Assembly: GCF_026914265.1 (NCBI RefSeq)
Contig: NC_069133.1
Coordinates: forward strand, 43,796,417 to 43,860,416
Reading direction: 5' to 3'
DNA: 64,000 nucleotides
Source of the DNA: Mya arenaria
Lineage: Eukaryota > Mollusca > Bivalvia > Myida > Myidae
Positions 10,993-22,752 of this stretch are shown one piece after another. A model generated the notes under the pieces. That model was not told the origin of the DNA. It ran no database searches and was given only the letters and a program-made list of their open reading frames with translations. The position numbers and the translations under genes are program-made. Every line of letters starts with the position of its first letter. Position 1 is the stretch's first letter.

Positions 10993-12289
10993 GCCCGCTC
11001 ATGATGATGGGCCACCATTGGGAGACAACGTCAACGTCAACTCCATTAGATGAACGTCTTTTGCGTGTAAATGTCTTCAGTATTTGTGCATGGACTATAT
11101 ATACACCTCGCGGTTTCCACGTTAATATGCGTTTGATAAGTCACACGAATGAGAATTATACCCACACGCAATAGAAAAAAATAAATGCCACAAATGTCAT
11201 TCAAAGTATATGATAATAACTTTTAACTTCGTATTATAGTCTTTTTAACCTCTTTCCATGTTAACTATTTTCATTAATTAAAATTGCCAGATCGAATTTC
11301 GGTTCAAATTAATGCCACTTTTAAACACATTTAAAAAAAGTTTCCCGACATGTCAAGATACCTTTTAACGTTCAATGTGTCACTACTAACAGAATAATAT
11401 CATATAGCGGACCCTGAACAGGAGGCGGATACATTGGGCGCTCGGGCGACTCGGATCCGCCGTGTTCTGATCAATGTTTCCATTCAGGGAAAGCTGTCGG
11501 CTATGATTATCTTTATTTACATCCATGTCAATTACGATCTCTTTTCAACTAAACAGACTGAGAAAACAAGGGCATTTTAACACTTCTCGACCTATTTCAT
11601 TCATTACTATAGAGAATTGGTCGTAATATAGGCATATCGACCATAAAGCATCGCTTGACGCATCTGATAATTCCAAAGCTTTTAAGAACGTCATCATAAC
11701 TTATTGGATCAACCCGGTTTCATAATCTATGACAAACATATTGTCATAAATAAAAGTACTTTAAACACATTATTTAAACATATGTGCATAGACTTTAAAA
11801 TTGTATTGATGTTCCTGCAAAAGTACGTCATGCAGCTGCGATGTTTTGGTATACATACAGTCCTGATGTATTGTCGTTTATGATGGATATTTCCTGTTTA
11901 ATATTTGTTCATGCTTAAACTAATTGTTTGTGAACAAACAGCATTTTAGAATCCAAATAAGGGCGAGCATTTTAAGTACAATGTAAAGTCACGTTCACTA
12001 CAGACAACCTTATTTTTCAGGAAATGTTCACTATGCGATAGTGTCAAAACGATCTATAAAGGGCCATTAATGTTTTTATAAATTAGTGATATTCAATTAA
12101 ATATGATCGAAATGCTCTGAGGTGGTCAAACAGGTCTCATTAAACAGACAAGGACGATTCTGGTTGAAGTAATCAGTCCGAGATGGGCAGTTTCGTATAG
12201 CGAGCTATGTAGCCTTTCCACTACTATTTTGAAATAAGCCTAAGGTCAATTTTGAAATGACGATGCTCAGGGCTCATCGTACAACGGTA
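10993..12289. other. Non-coding, no feature recognised
   Basis: No supported exon, tRNA-like box pair or tandem repeat. A GC-richer patch at 11410-11470 has no open frame of interest. Confidence 0.4.
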
Positions 12290-12706
12290 GACAATTGTAT
12301 GTATGTATTTCTTTTAGACCTTGCGGTCAAGGATAACCCGTGAAAGTGCAAGCACTTATTTCCAACGGGGTCCTTTGTTTTTGCTGAAGGGACATCACGC
12401 AGAAGAGACAGTGGCATGATACAAGGAAGTCCGGGTGCGATACCATAGCTCTGTTTCAAAGAGACCCCTTGGTTCTTTTACGTGCTCTGTGTAAAGCACC
12501 GATACACGGGGTACAACTTTCCGGGGTTAAACCAGTACTGAGTACACCATTTTTCCAAGCACTACCGATTAAATGCCAAGCGCCAGGCAAGGGAGCTACT
12601 TGTACCAACCTTTAACGTATTTCGGTAGGACGCGGTCAGGGATCGAACCCACGACCTCCCGCTCCGTAGGCGGACGCCTTCACCACTGGGCCACGGAGAC
12701 GGTTTA
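12290..12706 (-). repeat. Full-length SINE family A
   Basis: On the minus strand it begins with a tRNA-like head near 12706: A-box-like CCCAGTGGTGAAGGCGTCC, then a B box (TGGGTTCGATCCC). The body follows with GGTACAAGTAGCTCCC and TGTACTCAGTACTGG, and it ends in a GTATGTATGTA-type tail near 12298. The plus-strand copy at 58069-58485 is collinear over the whole length. Confidence 0.85.
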
Positions 12707-13982
12707 CGTTGGTCGGAAAATTTAGCGGACTGCCAATTGCTATCCGCAGCCAATGTTACAACATGTACTTACTGCCAATTTACCGCCGGTAAAATATATA
12801 CATGGGTAAACTTGTCTATACAATTGGCTATCGGTTGAAATCTCAACCACGACCCATCGTTCTGCAGGCGGACACTACACGACTGTGTGGCTTTATACGA
12901 CCATACCCCCAGCAGAGCTTTTACAAAATTGTCTTCTTACGGTTGTAAGCGGACCGTGCACGAGAATTTCGAGTAATCCCACTAGCCGATACATGGTATT
13001 TAGAAAGGCCATGATAATAATCTAATGTTTATCTTTCGGAAAATATTTCTATTTATCTATTAAACTTTTGAAGAAAACTCGTAATGTATCTATTACATAA
13101 ACCGGCTCGCTAATAACGAAACAGTGTTTCAAAAACCTCTATATGTACATGTACATACTATTATCTGTCTAAGAATATACATGTAGAAACCATCATGCCG
13201 CGATACGCACCGCATACGACTCCGGCAAACCACTTAATTATCAAACAAATATGTTATGTCGATTTTGAAGTAAAGGAAAGATGCACAGTTTAAGACGACA
13301 ATTTAGTATTTACAAACAGATACATATCGGGAAGAATTTCGTCCAGATTCCAAAACCCCTCATTTCCATTATACGTTCAAGACAAGCACAAACTTATTTG
13401 AAAAAAGAAAAAAAATGGCTTATGGTTAAAACCGTCAACGGACCAAGGGCTATGTTCTCGAAAATTCGGAGATGAAATAGTATTTTGAAATCCCGCGTAA
13501 CTCATGTTCCGTCTAATTTAAAAATATGACAGGTTTCCACATCTGAAAAATAAGGCGTTATGTTAATAGTGGTAAGTAACCTTCCTTGCAATATTCACAA
13601 AAATTAATATCTTACACCAACTGCTACTTCCTTTTCCGGTGTAAACCCAACAAACCTGGTACATATTGGCATTACTTACAAATATTCGACTACATCCTCA
13701 GTCGTTGTGTACAATTTCAATATTAAATTTAATACTCAGTATCCTTATACTTTCTTTTAACTGATTAACCTCAGAGTGACTTTAGAATATTGGTTGTTAA
13801 TAGTATACACATATGATTATTAAAAACATTTTAAGTGATGCTAAATTGTGGTCAGAAAACTGACTTAAACATCTCGGTCACTTGAAATTAAAGCCTTCTT
13901 AGCACGTCGTAGCACGTCGTAGTTAGTCTTTTTTGTTGCTGATCTTAAGAAAGAATTATTTCATGTTTAGGCTAAATGTCAA
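12707..13982. other. Non-coding upstream flank of RPL26
   Basis: No coding exon recognised. The untranslated first exon of RPL26 should lie somewhere in 13-14.9 kb, but its donor could not be fixed. Confidence 0.35.
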
Positions 13983-14698
13983 CTTGATTTATAGTCTAAA
14001 ATAATAGACGTGTTATACGGGATTCTTCCAATCCCTAACGTCTAAACGGGAATGTGCAAAAAACGGGGGTGTTTTAAAAATATTGAAATTGTTTTAAGTG
14101 AAGTATTTTATGGTTGAAATTGAACATAAAGAGTTAAATTCATATTTTACCATGTAAGTGAAATGTTATTTTGCACTAAACAAGCATTTAATGCATTAAA
14201 ACAAGTTGTTTACCTCTCCAATAAAACGAAAGTTGACTGACACAAATAACAATTATGCGAAGGGGAACAACTCGATACAATCGTAATAACTCGGCCTCCT
14301 CCGACAAACCTTCGAGATAGACCTTGTTATACACTCGTAACAACTCGGCCATGTCCGAAATGTTCCGAGCGATTTAAAACTGTGCCCTGAAGCCTTGCAG
14401 GTGCCCTTCATGTATATATCGTTATGTTTTGACAGAATGAAATGAAGAAAAGCCGTCAAACTCATAATTATAAGTTGGATATTTTTTTGTGTGCGTACGG
14501 AACTAATATAAAATAACATTATCTGGTAATATTTCTTGTTTTTATGATATTTTATAGACGCTATATGCTTTAACCCGGAATCCTGATCGGAACAACTACC
14601 CACTTTTGATACTAAACAATTTGTACGTGAAGGATTTGCCATATCAAAAATCTAAAAAAAAATCCGTCAACGTACAATTATTTGGACTACTTGATTTA
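13983..14698 (-). mobile_element. MULE-like transposon with 9 bp target duplication
   Basis: The element runs 13992-14689 and is flanked by identical CTTGATTTA (13983-13991 and 14690-14698). The ends are imperfect inverted repeats, TAGTCTAAAATAAT and ATTATTTGGACTA. Next to them lie the subterminal motifs GGGATTCTTCCAATCCCT and AAGGATTTGCCATATC, both found fused in the 106 bp copy at 9939-10044. The interior has a 129-codon minus-strand open frame (14253-14642) with no recognisable transposase motif, so I treat it as non-autonomous. It sits about 220 bp before the RPL26 start codon. Confidence 0.8.
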
Positions 14699-14917
14699 AT
14701 GATCATAATTGACATTTAACTAGCAAGTCTCAAGTCCTTAAATCGTACCAAAACATTCTGCCTTAGAATATTTAAGCCATATAAGAATTTAAATAACAAT
14801 TTTGCAAACCATTTCACTACTGCAAGTGTTTGTCTGCATTTGGAACTTTTTTCAGGCTGTCCGTAGATAACAAGTAACTGTTGTTTAAACAAACATCTAT
14901 CTTTCAGGGCCACCAAC

Positions 14918-17900
14918 ATGAAGTTCAACAAAATGACGTCCTCTTCACGGAGGAAGAACAGGTTGCGCCATTTCAACGCACCCTCACATATCCGTAGGAA
15001 GCTCATGAGCTCTCCACTGTCTAAGGAGCTTAAACAAAAGTACAACGTCAGATCTATTCCCATCAGGAAAGATGATGAAGTACAGGTAATTGACGGTGAT
15101 GTGTGATTATGTTGTAGATCTGCACATTATTTATGAATTTACTTATCTACTGTAAATCAACATGTTGAACAATATGTACATTTATAGCATATATTTGGGG
15201 AATTTGCATATGGGTCATCCTTATGCACCAGTCAATTGTAACCATTGCCCCCCAAGGTCCAGAGGTATACCGGGGATATCCAGGGAAGTGGGCCATGTTT
15301 TTACCTTCCCAAGGGCCCCGCAGTGCCGGGTGAATGTGGTGGTTTTGTATTCACGCCAAATAAAGTGGGGGAATGTGCCTTACTTAAGGGTCCCTGGGGT
15401 GCGGGGGCATTTGATGGGGATTTTGCCATCAGTTCGTCTCTGCAGGGCGGAGGTTTTACCTGGGATTAGCTGGCTGTTGAATGCTTAGAAAAATGTCAAT
15501 GATATTTGATGACTGACCTGATCGCTCAGTGGTAGAGCCTGCTTTGGAAGTGAAAGGTCAACCCCAGAATGTGTCATGTTTTACAAAATAATTTGGTTAA
15601 ACCCTTGAAATCTATTTCCCATGTATAGATGCTTTACAATGGGCTAGTAAAAGAACTAAGGTTTGTTAGTGGTCACCATGCTGGACAAGTGGGTTTTTTC
15701 TGGGTACTCCCATTTTTCCCCACAACACAAGACCACACTATTGCGCAACATCGTGCCAACGAGAGGGACTTTGTATAAGCTATCACAGCTTTCTTCACAA
15801 GTGTTGTAAAATATATAACGTTTAAACTAAAAGAACTAAGGGTTCTCTTCTAGAAGAGCTAGGGTATGGCACCTGATCTCCTTATATCTCCTACTATTTC
15901 TTCAACTCCGCCAGTGTCTAAATGTGAATTGCAGTCACTTCTATCTCATGTAGCTCATGGCATTTAAACACACTATGCTGTGTTTGCAGGATCGAGTCAT
16001 ATTGCACCAAATGGGCTACTTATCTGAAGTCTTATACATTCAGTGCTTATTTGTTTACTGAAAGTTACTTTCTTTTGTAATAGTATTTTCTAAGTGATGT
16101 CAAAATAGTGTGTCTTATCCGAGTTTCAATTTTAGGTTGTCCGTGGTCATTACAAAGGACAGCAAGTTGGAAAAGTTGTCTCCTGCTACCGAAAGAAGTT
16201 TGTCATTTATATTGAAAGAATACAGAGAGAAAAGGCTAATGGAGCTTCTGTCAATGTCGGCATCCATCCCTCCAAAGTGAGTGCAGTTTCTGTAAAAATC
16301 ATACACCCTAATCTTTTACTAGTTTAAATGGATAGTGATTGTGTACATCTTCATCACTTGTATTGACTCTGCTTTTTCTTTCATCATTTGGCAAGTTTTG
16401 TTTGTCATTTATAATGTTTTTAATTATTTTGTGTACTGCAATTGGGCCAAAAAGTGTGCGAAATCAAATAATTTCTAATAGACTAGATCTGACGAATTTA
16501 TTTTGAGTTTAAACTATTTATTGCTCTTTATGTTGTCTTTTCCTGACCAATTTATTCCCAAGTCTGAAACATACTTTTTCCTCAAATAAGTTATTAAAAT
16601 TCCAGATTTGTTTGAATGCACACAATATCTAGAGGTTGATGCCAATTATTTTATTATTTTCAATGCATTATCATGTTAAACTCATTTGACTGTAATGATC
16701 AAAACAAAACAAAAACATGATATAGGTACAGATAAAATAATATTAGCAACATTTTCCACTTTTGTAACTGTGGTCTGGAGTTTCTGGTAACGTAGCTTAG
16801 TATAAATTTGATAGAAACATTTATAAGGCTCATATTTTTTATCTGTACTACCTAAATCGTATGCCTTTTTTTAGCATGAAAGTCAAATGAGTTGAAACAT
16901 GATAACACCTAACATAAACAAAATTCTTCTGCATTAACCTATTATTTTTGCCTTTAACGAATAAGTTTGTGTACTCTTAAATAAAAATATTTTTTTGTAA
17001 CATTTTTGCTTAGTTCTAGGCAAAATTGGATTTCTCAATCAAACTAAATGGCTGGGGAAAACACTGTATAAATACCCTATCTAGTGCCTAGATGTATTTG
17101 TGCTATGTCCATAGTCATGTTCTTTATCCAAATGAACATACCAGTACACATTTTTAGTTTGTTTTTCAATGCTCGCCTGCCATTGGTGTCCTCAACACAG
17201 TGCAAAAAGTTAAACCTTGGCAACAACTTAAAAGCCGCTCCAAGATATCCAAATGAAACTTGATACACATGTTTCCTGAAACATTCATTATCAGCCTTCT
17301 ACAGTAAAGCCCATTACTCAGTCTGACTTAAATAATTTTCTAGGTGCATCTTTTATTCAACTGTTAATAATTAATAAATGAAACCCTGTTCCAAGTTTCA
17401 ACTTAAGAGCCAAACCAAATAGATTCTACGTTTAGCATCGGGTTCCAGTTAAAAAGCCTACCTCTCAAGGAGGAAAACCCCCAATTTGCTTTGAAAAATA
17501 CATTGCATCAGCCATCTTAGCGGATTTCACCTCAACAATTCAATGATAATGTCACAAATATGTAAGAAGTACTGCATATCCCATGTTTGTCCATGGAACT
17601 TAACCGGGTAAATTGGAAGTTAACAGCAATGTTGCTAACTTTAACATAGTTCTAGACAATCAGCCTATTGTCTTAAACACTGTTTTACTTCACTGATTTT
17701 GCTTTATTTTATCATTTCCAGCTCCTTAGATGTGTTTTGTTTTCATTCTATTTGTGTATTGTAATAGTTGTTTTTACCATTTGAATGTCAACAACCTACC
17801 TACTTGCCTGTTGAGTCTTAACCAGGATTATTTTGTCATGGCTTTATGATACTTCTCAGTGCTCCAGTTAAATGATATTAATATTAAAACATACAATTTT

Positions 17901-19505
17901 TTAATGATTTTACCAATGGACTATATAAACGGTACCTTAAACGGCGCCTACTTTGCGTTTATAAGGTCAAAAGGAGTATTTTTGCAGTTAAATTGATGGA
18001 AGTCTTTTAATTTTAAATTGTGCTTCTGGTGTTTGTAGGGCACCATACTCTTGCAGCTCATTAAAGTACAAATCAATTAAGACCCCCCCCCCCCCCCCTC
18101 GAAATTTCAATTATATAGGAAAAAAATAAGTGGGTGTATAGACATGCAACAATATACCGGTACTTGAAAAGGGTTCTTTTATTCATTACTGTATTCATTA
18201 TACAATCCACCCCATATGACATTCTGAAACTAAACTAAAGGAAGTTTTTTCCCATTTAACAATTCACTTTTGTATTGAGTATTAAAGTACTTATTTATAA
18301 TGCTTCAGGTATGTCCTGATTACTAAATTTTGTTATGTTGGGGGAAAACTCGCACGCCTTGAACTGTTCACTTTCACAAGATTGTAATTGACATTTGATG
18401 TCTCAATTATTGATTAAATGTGGAAGGATATAATTTAAACTCAAACTTGCACATGGAAAATCAGCTGTAATACTTTGATGCCAGTCCATCAGATCAGTAC
18501 AATAATTTTGTAGCTGTGAATTGTTTCATAAGTTCATCAAAGTCGAAAAGGTTGAGTTTAAACTCAACAGTTTGATTTGTGAATTGTAATCATTCAATTT
18601 GCCAATATCAATATTAAGACAATCAAAACCTAATAATGGATTCTCACAGCAAAAAAAATGTAAAGGCTTCATGGACACACATTCCGCGCACATCATGGGA
18701 AAAAATATTGGATTTCTTTTACAACGCACTTACGTTGTCCTCGAAATTGAGCGATCCTGCTCCATTATATTCGTAAAAATTATAGCTGGTTTCTCAGAAT
18801 CCTACAAGAGAGTCTAATAAAAATAAGCCAAAAAGAATTTTCTGATTTTACAAATTAAAGATAAGCTGAAGGTTAATTTACAATTGGTATAATCCGTTCT
18901 AAAGTGACACTCTTATTCAAAATCAATACATAACCATGTATAACAAACATAAATTTTGAGTGATAAATCTTTGACTACTTACTAAATAATGCATTTATGG
19001 AAAATATTAATTACTGATAACGAGATAGTAACCGTGAATTGAATGGTGTAAAGCGCAAAAATATTAAATGATAAGTGAATGCTAAAAGATTTAATGTGGT
19101 CTACTATAGTCTCATAAGCTAGAAATACCGTGATTTATGCTCATTTCTATCAAAGTAAACTCTGTATCCTTCATAAGAACCATTGTATTCGACATTTATT
19201 CATCCTTTTTGGATTATTAAAACAATATTATTTATTATAGTAAATTTTATTTGGGAGTAAGAGTGCATCTTTAAATCAATAAACTCAATTCCAGAAAGTC
19301 AAGCAACTGGGGACAGAAGCAAACTGATTTTTATATAGATATAAGTTCTGACTTGGCACTTAATCACTGATGTATGTTTCAGGTGGTGATAGTCAAGTTG
19401 AAGATGGATAAGGACCGCAAGAAGATTCTGGAGCGCAAAGCCAAGGCCAGACAGTCCGCTGACAAGGGCAAACACACAGAGGAGACCATCATGGAAACAT
19501 CATAA
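14918..19505 (+). CDS. RPL26: 60S ribosomal protein L26 (uL24), complete coding sequence
   Basis: A structural component of the large ribosomal subunit, near the peptide exit tunnel. Coding exons are 14918-15085, 16136-16276 and 19383-19505: 168+141+123 nt, all phase 0, giving 143 aa against about 145 in vertebrates. Conserved stretches seen include [37 protein letters not shown], a KOW-type segment ([15 protein letters not shown]), [21 protein letters not shown] and [15 protein letters not shown]. Donors are CAG/GTAATT and AAA/GTGAGT; acceptors end TTTTAG and TTTCAG. The ATG lies 10 nt after a CTTTCAG acceptor (14907), so an untranslated 5' exon exists upstream, as is usual for ribosomal protein genes. 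Residues 5-12 differ from the vertebrate form. Intron 1 holds a Harbinger-type MITE and a SINE; intron 2 is 3.1 kb. No frame damage. Function is certain by family. Confidence 0.97.
15224..15475 (+). mobile_element. PIF/Harbinger-type MITE in RPL26 intron 1
   Basis: The left end TGCACCAGTCAATTGTAACC is preceded by TTA (15221-15223), matching the TWA rule. The interior is collinear with the 22436-22749 element read in reverse from its middle. The right terminal repeat is missing; the sequence departs near GCTGGCTGTTGAATG. Confidence 0.7.
15510..16020 (+). repeat. Composite SINE region in RPL26 intron 1
   Basis: A tRNA-like start (GCTCAGTGGTAGAGC near 15525, B-box-like GAAAGGTCAACCCC near 15552) is followed by a module also found at 42790-42955 (GGTCACCATGCTGGACAAG, CACAACACAAGACCACAC). 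A third module is shared with 2870-3090 (GCCAGTGTCTAAATGTG, CACTTCTATCTCATGT). Boundaries are approximate. Confidence 0.6.
16277..19382 (+). other. RPL26 intron 2
   Basis: AT-rich 3.1 kb intron. It contains a poly-C run (18082-18099), an AT-rich inverted segment near 16640-16900 (TTTGACTGTAATGATCAAAAC and partners) and no convincing exon. I looked for C/D-box snoRNA pairs because ribosomal protein introns often host them, and found none with both boxes intact. Confidence 0.5.
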
Positions 19506-19523
19506 ATTAATATGTAATGCCCT

Positions 19524-19529
19524 AATAAA
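19524..19529 (+). promoter_or_regulatory. RPL26 polyadenylation signal
   Basis: AATAAA lies 18 nt after the TAA stop (19503-19505), followed by an A-rich stretch. The very short 3'UTR this implies is typical of ribosomal protein mRNAs. Confidence 0.8.
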
Positions 19530-21124
19530 GAGAAAAAAAGCAGAACACTATTGTCTTTAAATGCAACAGGAATCATTGGGTAAAAAGTTTTATTAATGAT
19601 TGCAACTACTCACTAAGGAATAACAGGGATAAGGTTAATCATCTTTAGCTAGTTGTGCTCCCTGAATGGATTTGAAGCCTTACCAGCCTGATATAGGTAA
19701 AAAATGCGTCATAAATTAATGATAAGTTAACAAATGGACACCTCTATAATTATTTAAATGATGCTTCTAGATGAGCAAATGCACCTGGATAAAGACTTGG
19801 CTTTGATATATATTTATCTTTATTGTCAATAGTGGTTACAGTTGGGTAATCAATCATTAAATCAAGAATGTTGTGCGGAATGTATTTGGGTCGGCCTCTA
19901 ATTTGGTATGGGCATATCCAGGATAATCCTCATGCACAGGATGTTTTGAAGTAACTGCGAATTTCGTGTGTTATGGAATCGTTCCTTAATTGAAATTCAA
20001 AGGTCACGCATGTAAAAGGTCAAAGTTACCAGTAGCCAAACATTTCACAAAAGCCCTATTTAGATTCACACCACGAGAAGCGCAGCGCCCAACACGTCAC
20101 AGAACAACTAGGATAAGCTTGGCGTGCATGCTTTATAAATGGCGGTATATCCGCTTGGGGGCCACATTTCAACCTCATTTTCATTCAACTACCAGTGTGC
20201 GTATGGATGAAATTTAGGTCAGTAGGTCAAAAGTTTGACAAACCTTGTTTACACGTGAAGCCAACTTTTTCCGCCCTTCGTCATGAAACGTGGTCAAAAT
20301 GTTAACATCTATGTACTTCATTTTCCAGACAGTTTTAGTGTCCGATTAATAGAACACATGTTCGAAACAAATATTCTTATGTATTGTACTGAGATGAACA
20401 ATTATATAAGTGTGTGTGTGTGTGGGGGGGGGTGTAGTAGGTACACCGATAACGGGATATACGGGGCAAAGGCAACCTTAATATGCTTTCCCAGATCATA
20501 TCACCTAACATCGTAACATATATATCAAGTCGACAGCCTGTTAACATTGATTAATATATGCAACGGAATCCGGAGATGGGGTTACCGCTTGACCAGTCCT
20601 AGACTAATGGCGTTGCGTCATTCATTACTGTCCTATTTGATATCAATTCATGAAAAAAACTACTCCATTTATTGGCCATTTTAGTACTCTGCTAAGCAGA
20701 GGACGAAATTAGCACAAGACCAAAGCCATGCACTGGTAAAATGCATTCCGGGCTTGCTCAAATACTGCATTTTCTTAAGCAAGGCTTGTTGAAACGTTTT
20801 GATGCCAAGCCCTAGCCTAAGACCATCCAACATGATGCTTGTTTGTTTAGTTTGCTTGTCAAATAGTATTGTGATTTATTAATTTTCGTAATTTATTTTG
20901 GCTATACGCCCGTAGTAATAGTTGGTAAACATCGAGACAATCAACAACACTAGTTGCAAGCTTGTTTGATATCAATTGATTCTATTATAAAGAATGTCAA
21001 TACAATTTTATTAGAATTCATGCGAATGGACACCAAACGTATAAGAGTCGCTCATGCCGGTCGATTGGCAGTGACTAATTGTGTATATCGAGGATGGAAT
21101 ATCGCGCACGTGCACATGGAGTTG
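19530..21124. other. Intergenic, no gene seen
   Basis: Contains a GT/G microsatellite (20408-20432). Open frames at 19990-20217, 20283-20516 and 20954-21301 have no domain or splice support; the last is antisense to the exon at 21125-21609. Confidence 0.4.
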
Positions 21125-21882
21125 CTATGGCTGCCTGTTCCTCAGAACGCTCCAACACGTTGGACAGGCCAAGGGAAGCACATGACCCTGGCGCGTGATC
21201 CTGAGTACGTGGTCCTGTGGGCTAGGACACATGGACGACGGCCGCCAGTCCACCGTCTCCGGAAACACCAGCTCTCCTGCGTACTGGAACACGTGACCTG
21301 ATTTCACGTGGAAGCCATCCGCTGCGATCCCGAACGCGTGCATGTCGCCGAGAAGCGTTGCATCGTCAGTGTTTATGAGGGATTGTTGGAGCTTGCAGTT
21401 GATTGTTCTGCACGTAGTTCCGCTCAACGCGGTCAGGTTGCGTTCATGTTCTGATATATGGTCTTTCAACGCTCGACGAGATCGCTTGACTGCCGGCTTC
21501 CGCTTCCGGAGGCTACTCGTGCGACTGGGAACTGTCTCTGCAGAAATGTCACCTTTAGGTATGTCTATAACTTCATTACTCACTTTTTTGTCTTCGGCAT
21601 CTCGGACGTCTGTCAAAATGTAAACAAGCGTACATTGTTTTTACAAATACAATAATTTAAAAAGCGCTTGTTCCGAGTTCACTAACATTGATATTTATAA
21701 CATCAAAAAATACTCTTCAAGTCACTAGACAAAACTTTATTTTTGAAGTAAACGGCTCGTTTTATTAAACATTCGAAATCAAAGTATTCATACCACTTTT
21801 GGTATGTTTCGTTTACACATAGAATACAACATAAAATACCTTTTTTATTCATCATTCCGACGGCGGAGGTCTCCGTAGTCAT
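21125..21882 (-). CDS. Possible two-exon gene, function unknown
   Basis: The candidate model has exon 1 at 21840-21882 (43 nt from ATG, donor AAAAAAG/GTATTT) and exon 2 at 21125-21609 (acceptor TTTTGACAG, stop TAG). Phases agree and give 175 aa. I do not recognise the protein. It starts acidic and Lys-rich (DVRDAEDKK), then has a dense basic block (RKRKPAVKRSRRALK, about residues 43-57) that could be a bipartite nuclear localisation signal. A compact mixed region with several Cys follows (GTTCRTINC near the middle, CPTC near the end). Exon 2 is GC-richer than its flanks and has coding-like third positions. There is no ATG before the basic block in exon 2, so the upstream exon is needed. A GTGAGT donor-like site occurs 27 nt into exon 2. 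It could instead be a single relic exon. Confidence 0.42.
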
Positions 21883-21948
21883 CGTAAAGAGACGTAATAA
21901 GGTGGTAGTAATGATCAGTATCTCCCCTTGCGTGACAAACCTAGCGTA

Positions 21949-21956
21949 TGACGTCA
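21949..21956. promoter_or_regulatory. CRE palindrome upstream of the 21.1-21.9 kb gene
   Basis: A perfect TGACGTCA about 67 bp upstream of the proposed minus-strand ATG. This is the consensus CREB/ATF site and is often found in core promoters of this size range. It supports a promoter here, but the 8-mer alone could be chance. Confidence 0.4.
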
Positions 21957-22432
21957 CATACCAGTACGTTACGTTACGCGCAACTTAGCGAAGCTTAAAC
22001 GCAATATTCCTTTATATTAATGTAAATTGAAGGAAAATACATATGTTATCATCCACAGCGCTCCGAACAGAAAGATTGTTTACTTACGAATGTGGCGGCA
22101 GAAGGCAATGCTGTCTGATCATCGACTATTGTATCCAATGTAATTTAATTGTGATACAATAACGTGTAATTAATTTATTAGATTTATACGATTAAGTATA
22201 TATTCATTTATTCCATAAGAAAAAAAGTGTCTGAGGATCCAAGTTTCACCTATGATAAGCGGACGCAGACTCTTATGGTCAATTAACAAATAAACGTCTT
22301 ATACTTTAAACCCAGCGTAAAGTTGCCAAAACCGCCGATAATCATTGACTTAGGCGTTATCATGACTACTTGTTATAATCAATGTACAACCATCGTCAGG
22401 GTTGCCCCTAGCGATTTCGTTGTGGAAGTAAT
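21957..22432. other. Intergenic
   Basis: Presumed promoter-side flank of the minus-strand candidate. No exon or repeat boundary was recognised before the MITE. Confidence 0.4.
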
Positions 22433-22435
22433 TAA

Positions 22436-22749
22436 TGCACCAGTCAATTGTAACCACGCCCCCCGGGTCCGGGGGAAAAGCGGGGACTATGACTTTCTGT
22501 CCAGCCAAGCCCGGGCTAAATCCCCGCCCTGCGGGGACCAACTGCAAGTAAACCCCCCCCGCTAAATGCCCCCGCTCCCCAGGGACCCTAAGTAAGGCCC
22601 AATTCCCTGCTATATTGGGCGCGAAGACAAAACCACCGCATTCACCCGGCACTGCGGGGCCACCTGGAAAGTAAAAACACGTCCTATTTTCCCGGCTATC
22701 CCCGGTATACCCCGGACCTGGGGGGTCGTGGTTACAATTGACTGGTGCA
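22436..22749 (+). mobile_element. Complete PIF/Harbinger-type MITE with TAA target duplication
   Basis: A 314 bp GC-rich element with terminal inverted repeats TGCACCAGTCAATTGTAACC (left) and GGTTACAATTGACTGGTGCA (right), flanked on both sides by TAA (22433-22435 and 22750-22752). Three-base TWA duplications are the PIF/Harbinger hallmark. Truncated relatives lie at 7183-7427 and 15224-15475. No coding capacity; open frames across it are artefacts. Confidence 0.85.
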
Positions 22750-22752
22750 TAA

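Noticed and set aside
13620..13645. CTTCCTTTTCCGGTGTAA as the RPL26 first exon with a TOP start
   Set aside because: It has a pyrimidine-rich start and a GT, but the donor is weak and the intron would contain a transposon; no decisive evidence.
14253..14642. 129-codon minus-strand frame as a gene
   Set aside because: It lies wholly within the MULE-like element and has no transposase or other domain.
18957..19022. Possible C/D snoRNA in RPL26 intron 2
   Set aside because: The C box is GTGATAA rather than RTGATGA, no terminal stem is visible and there is no obvious guide.
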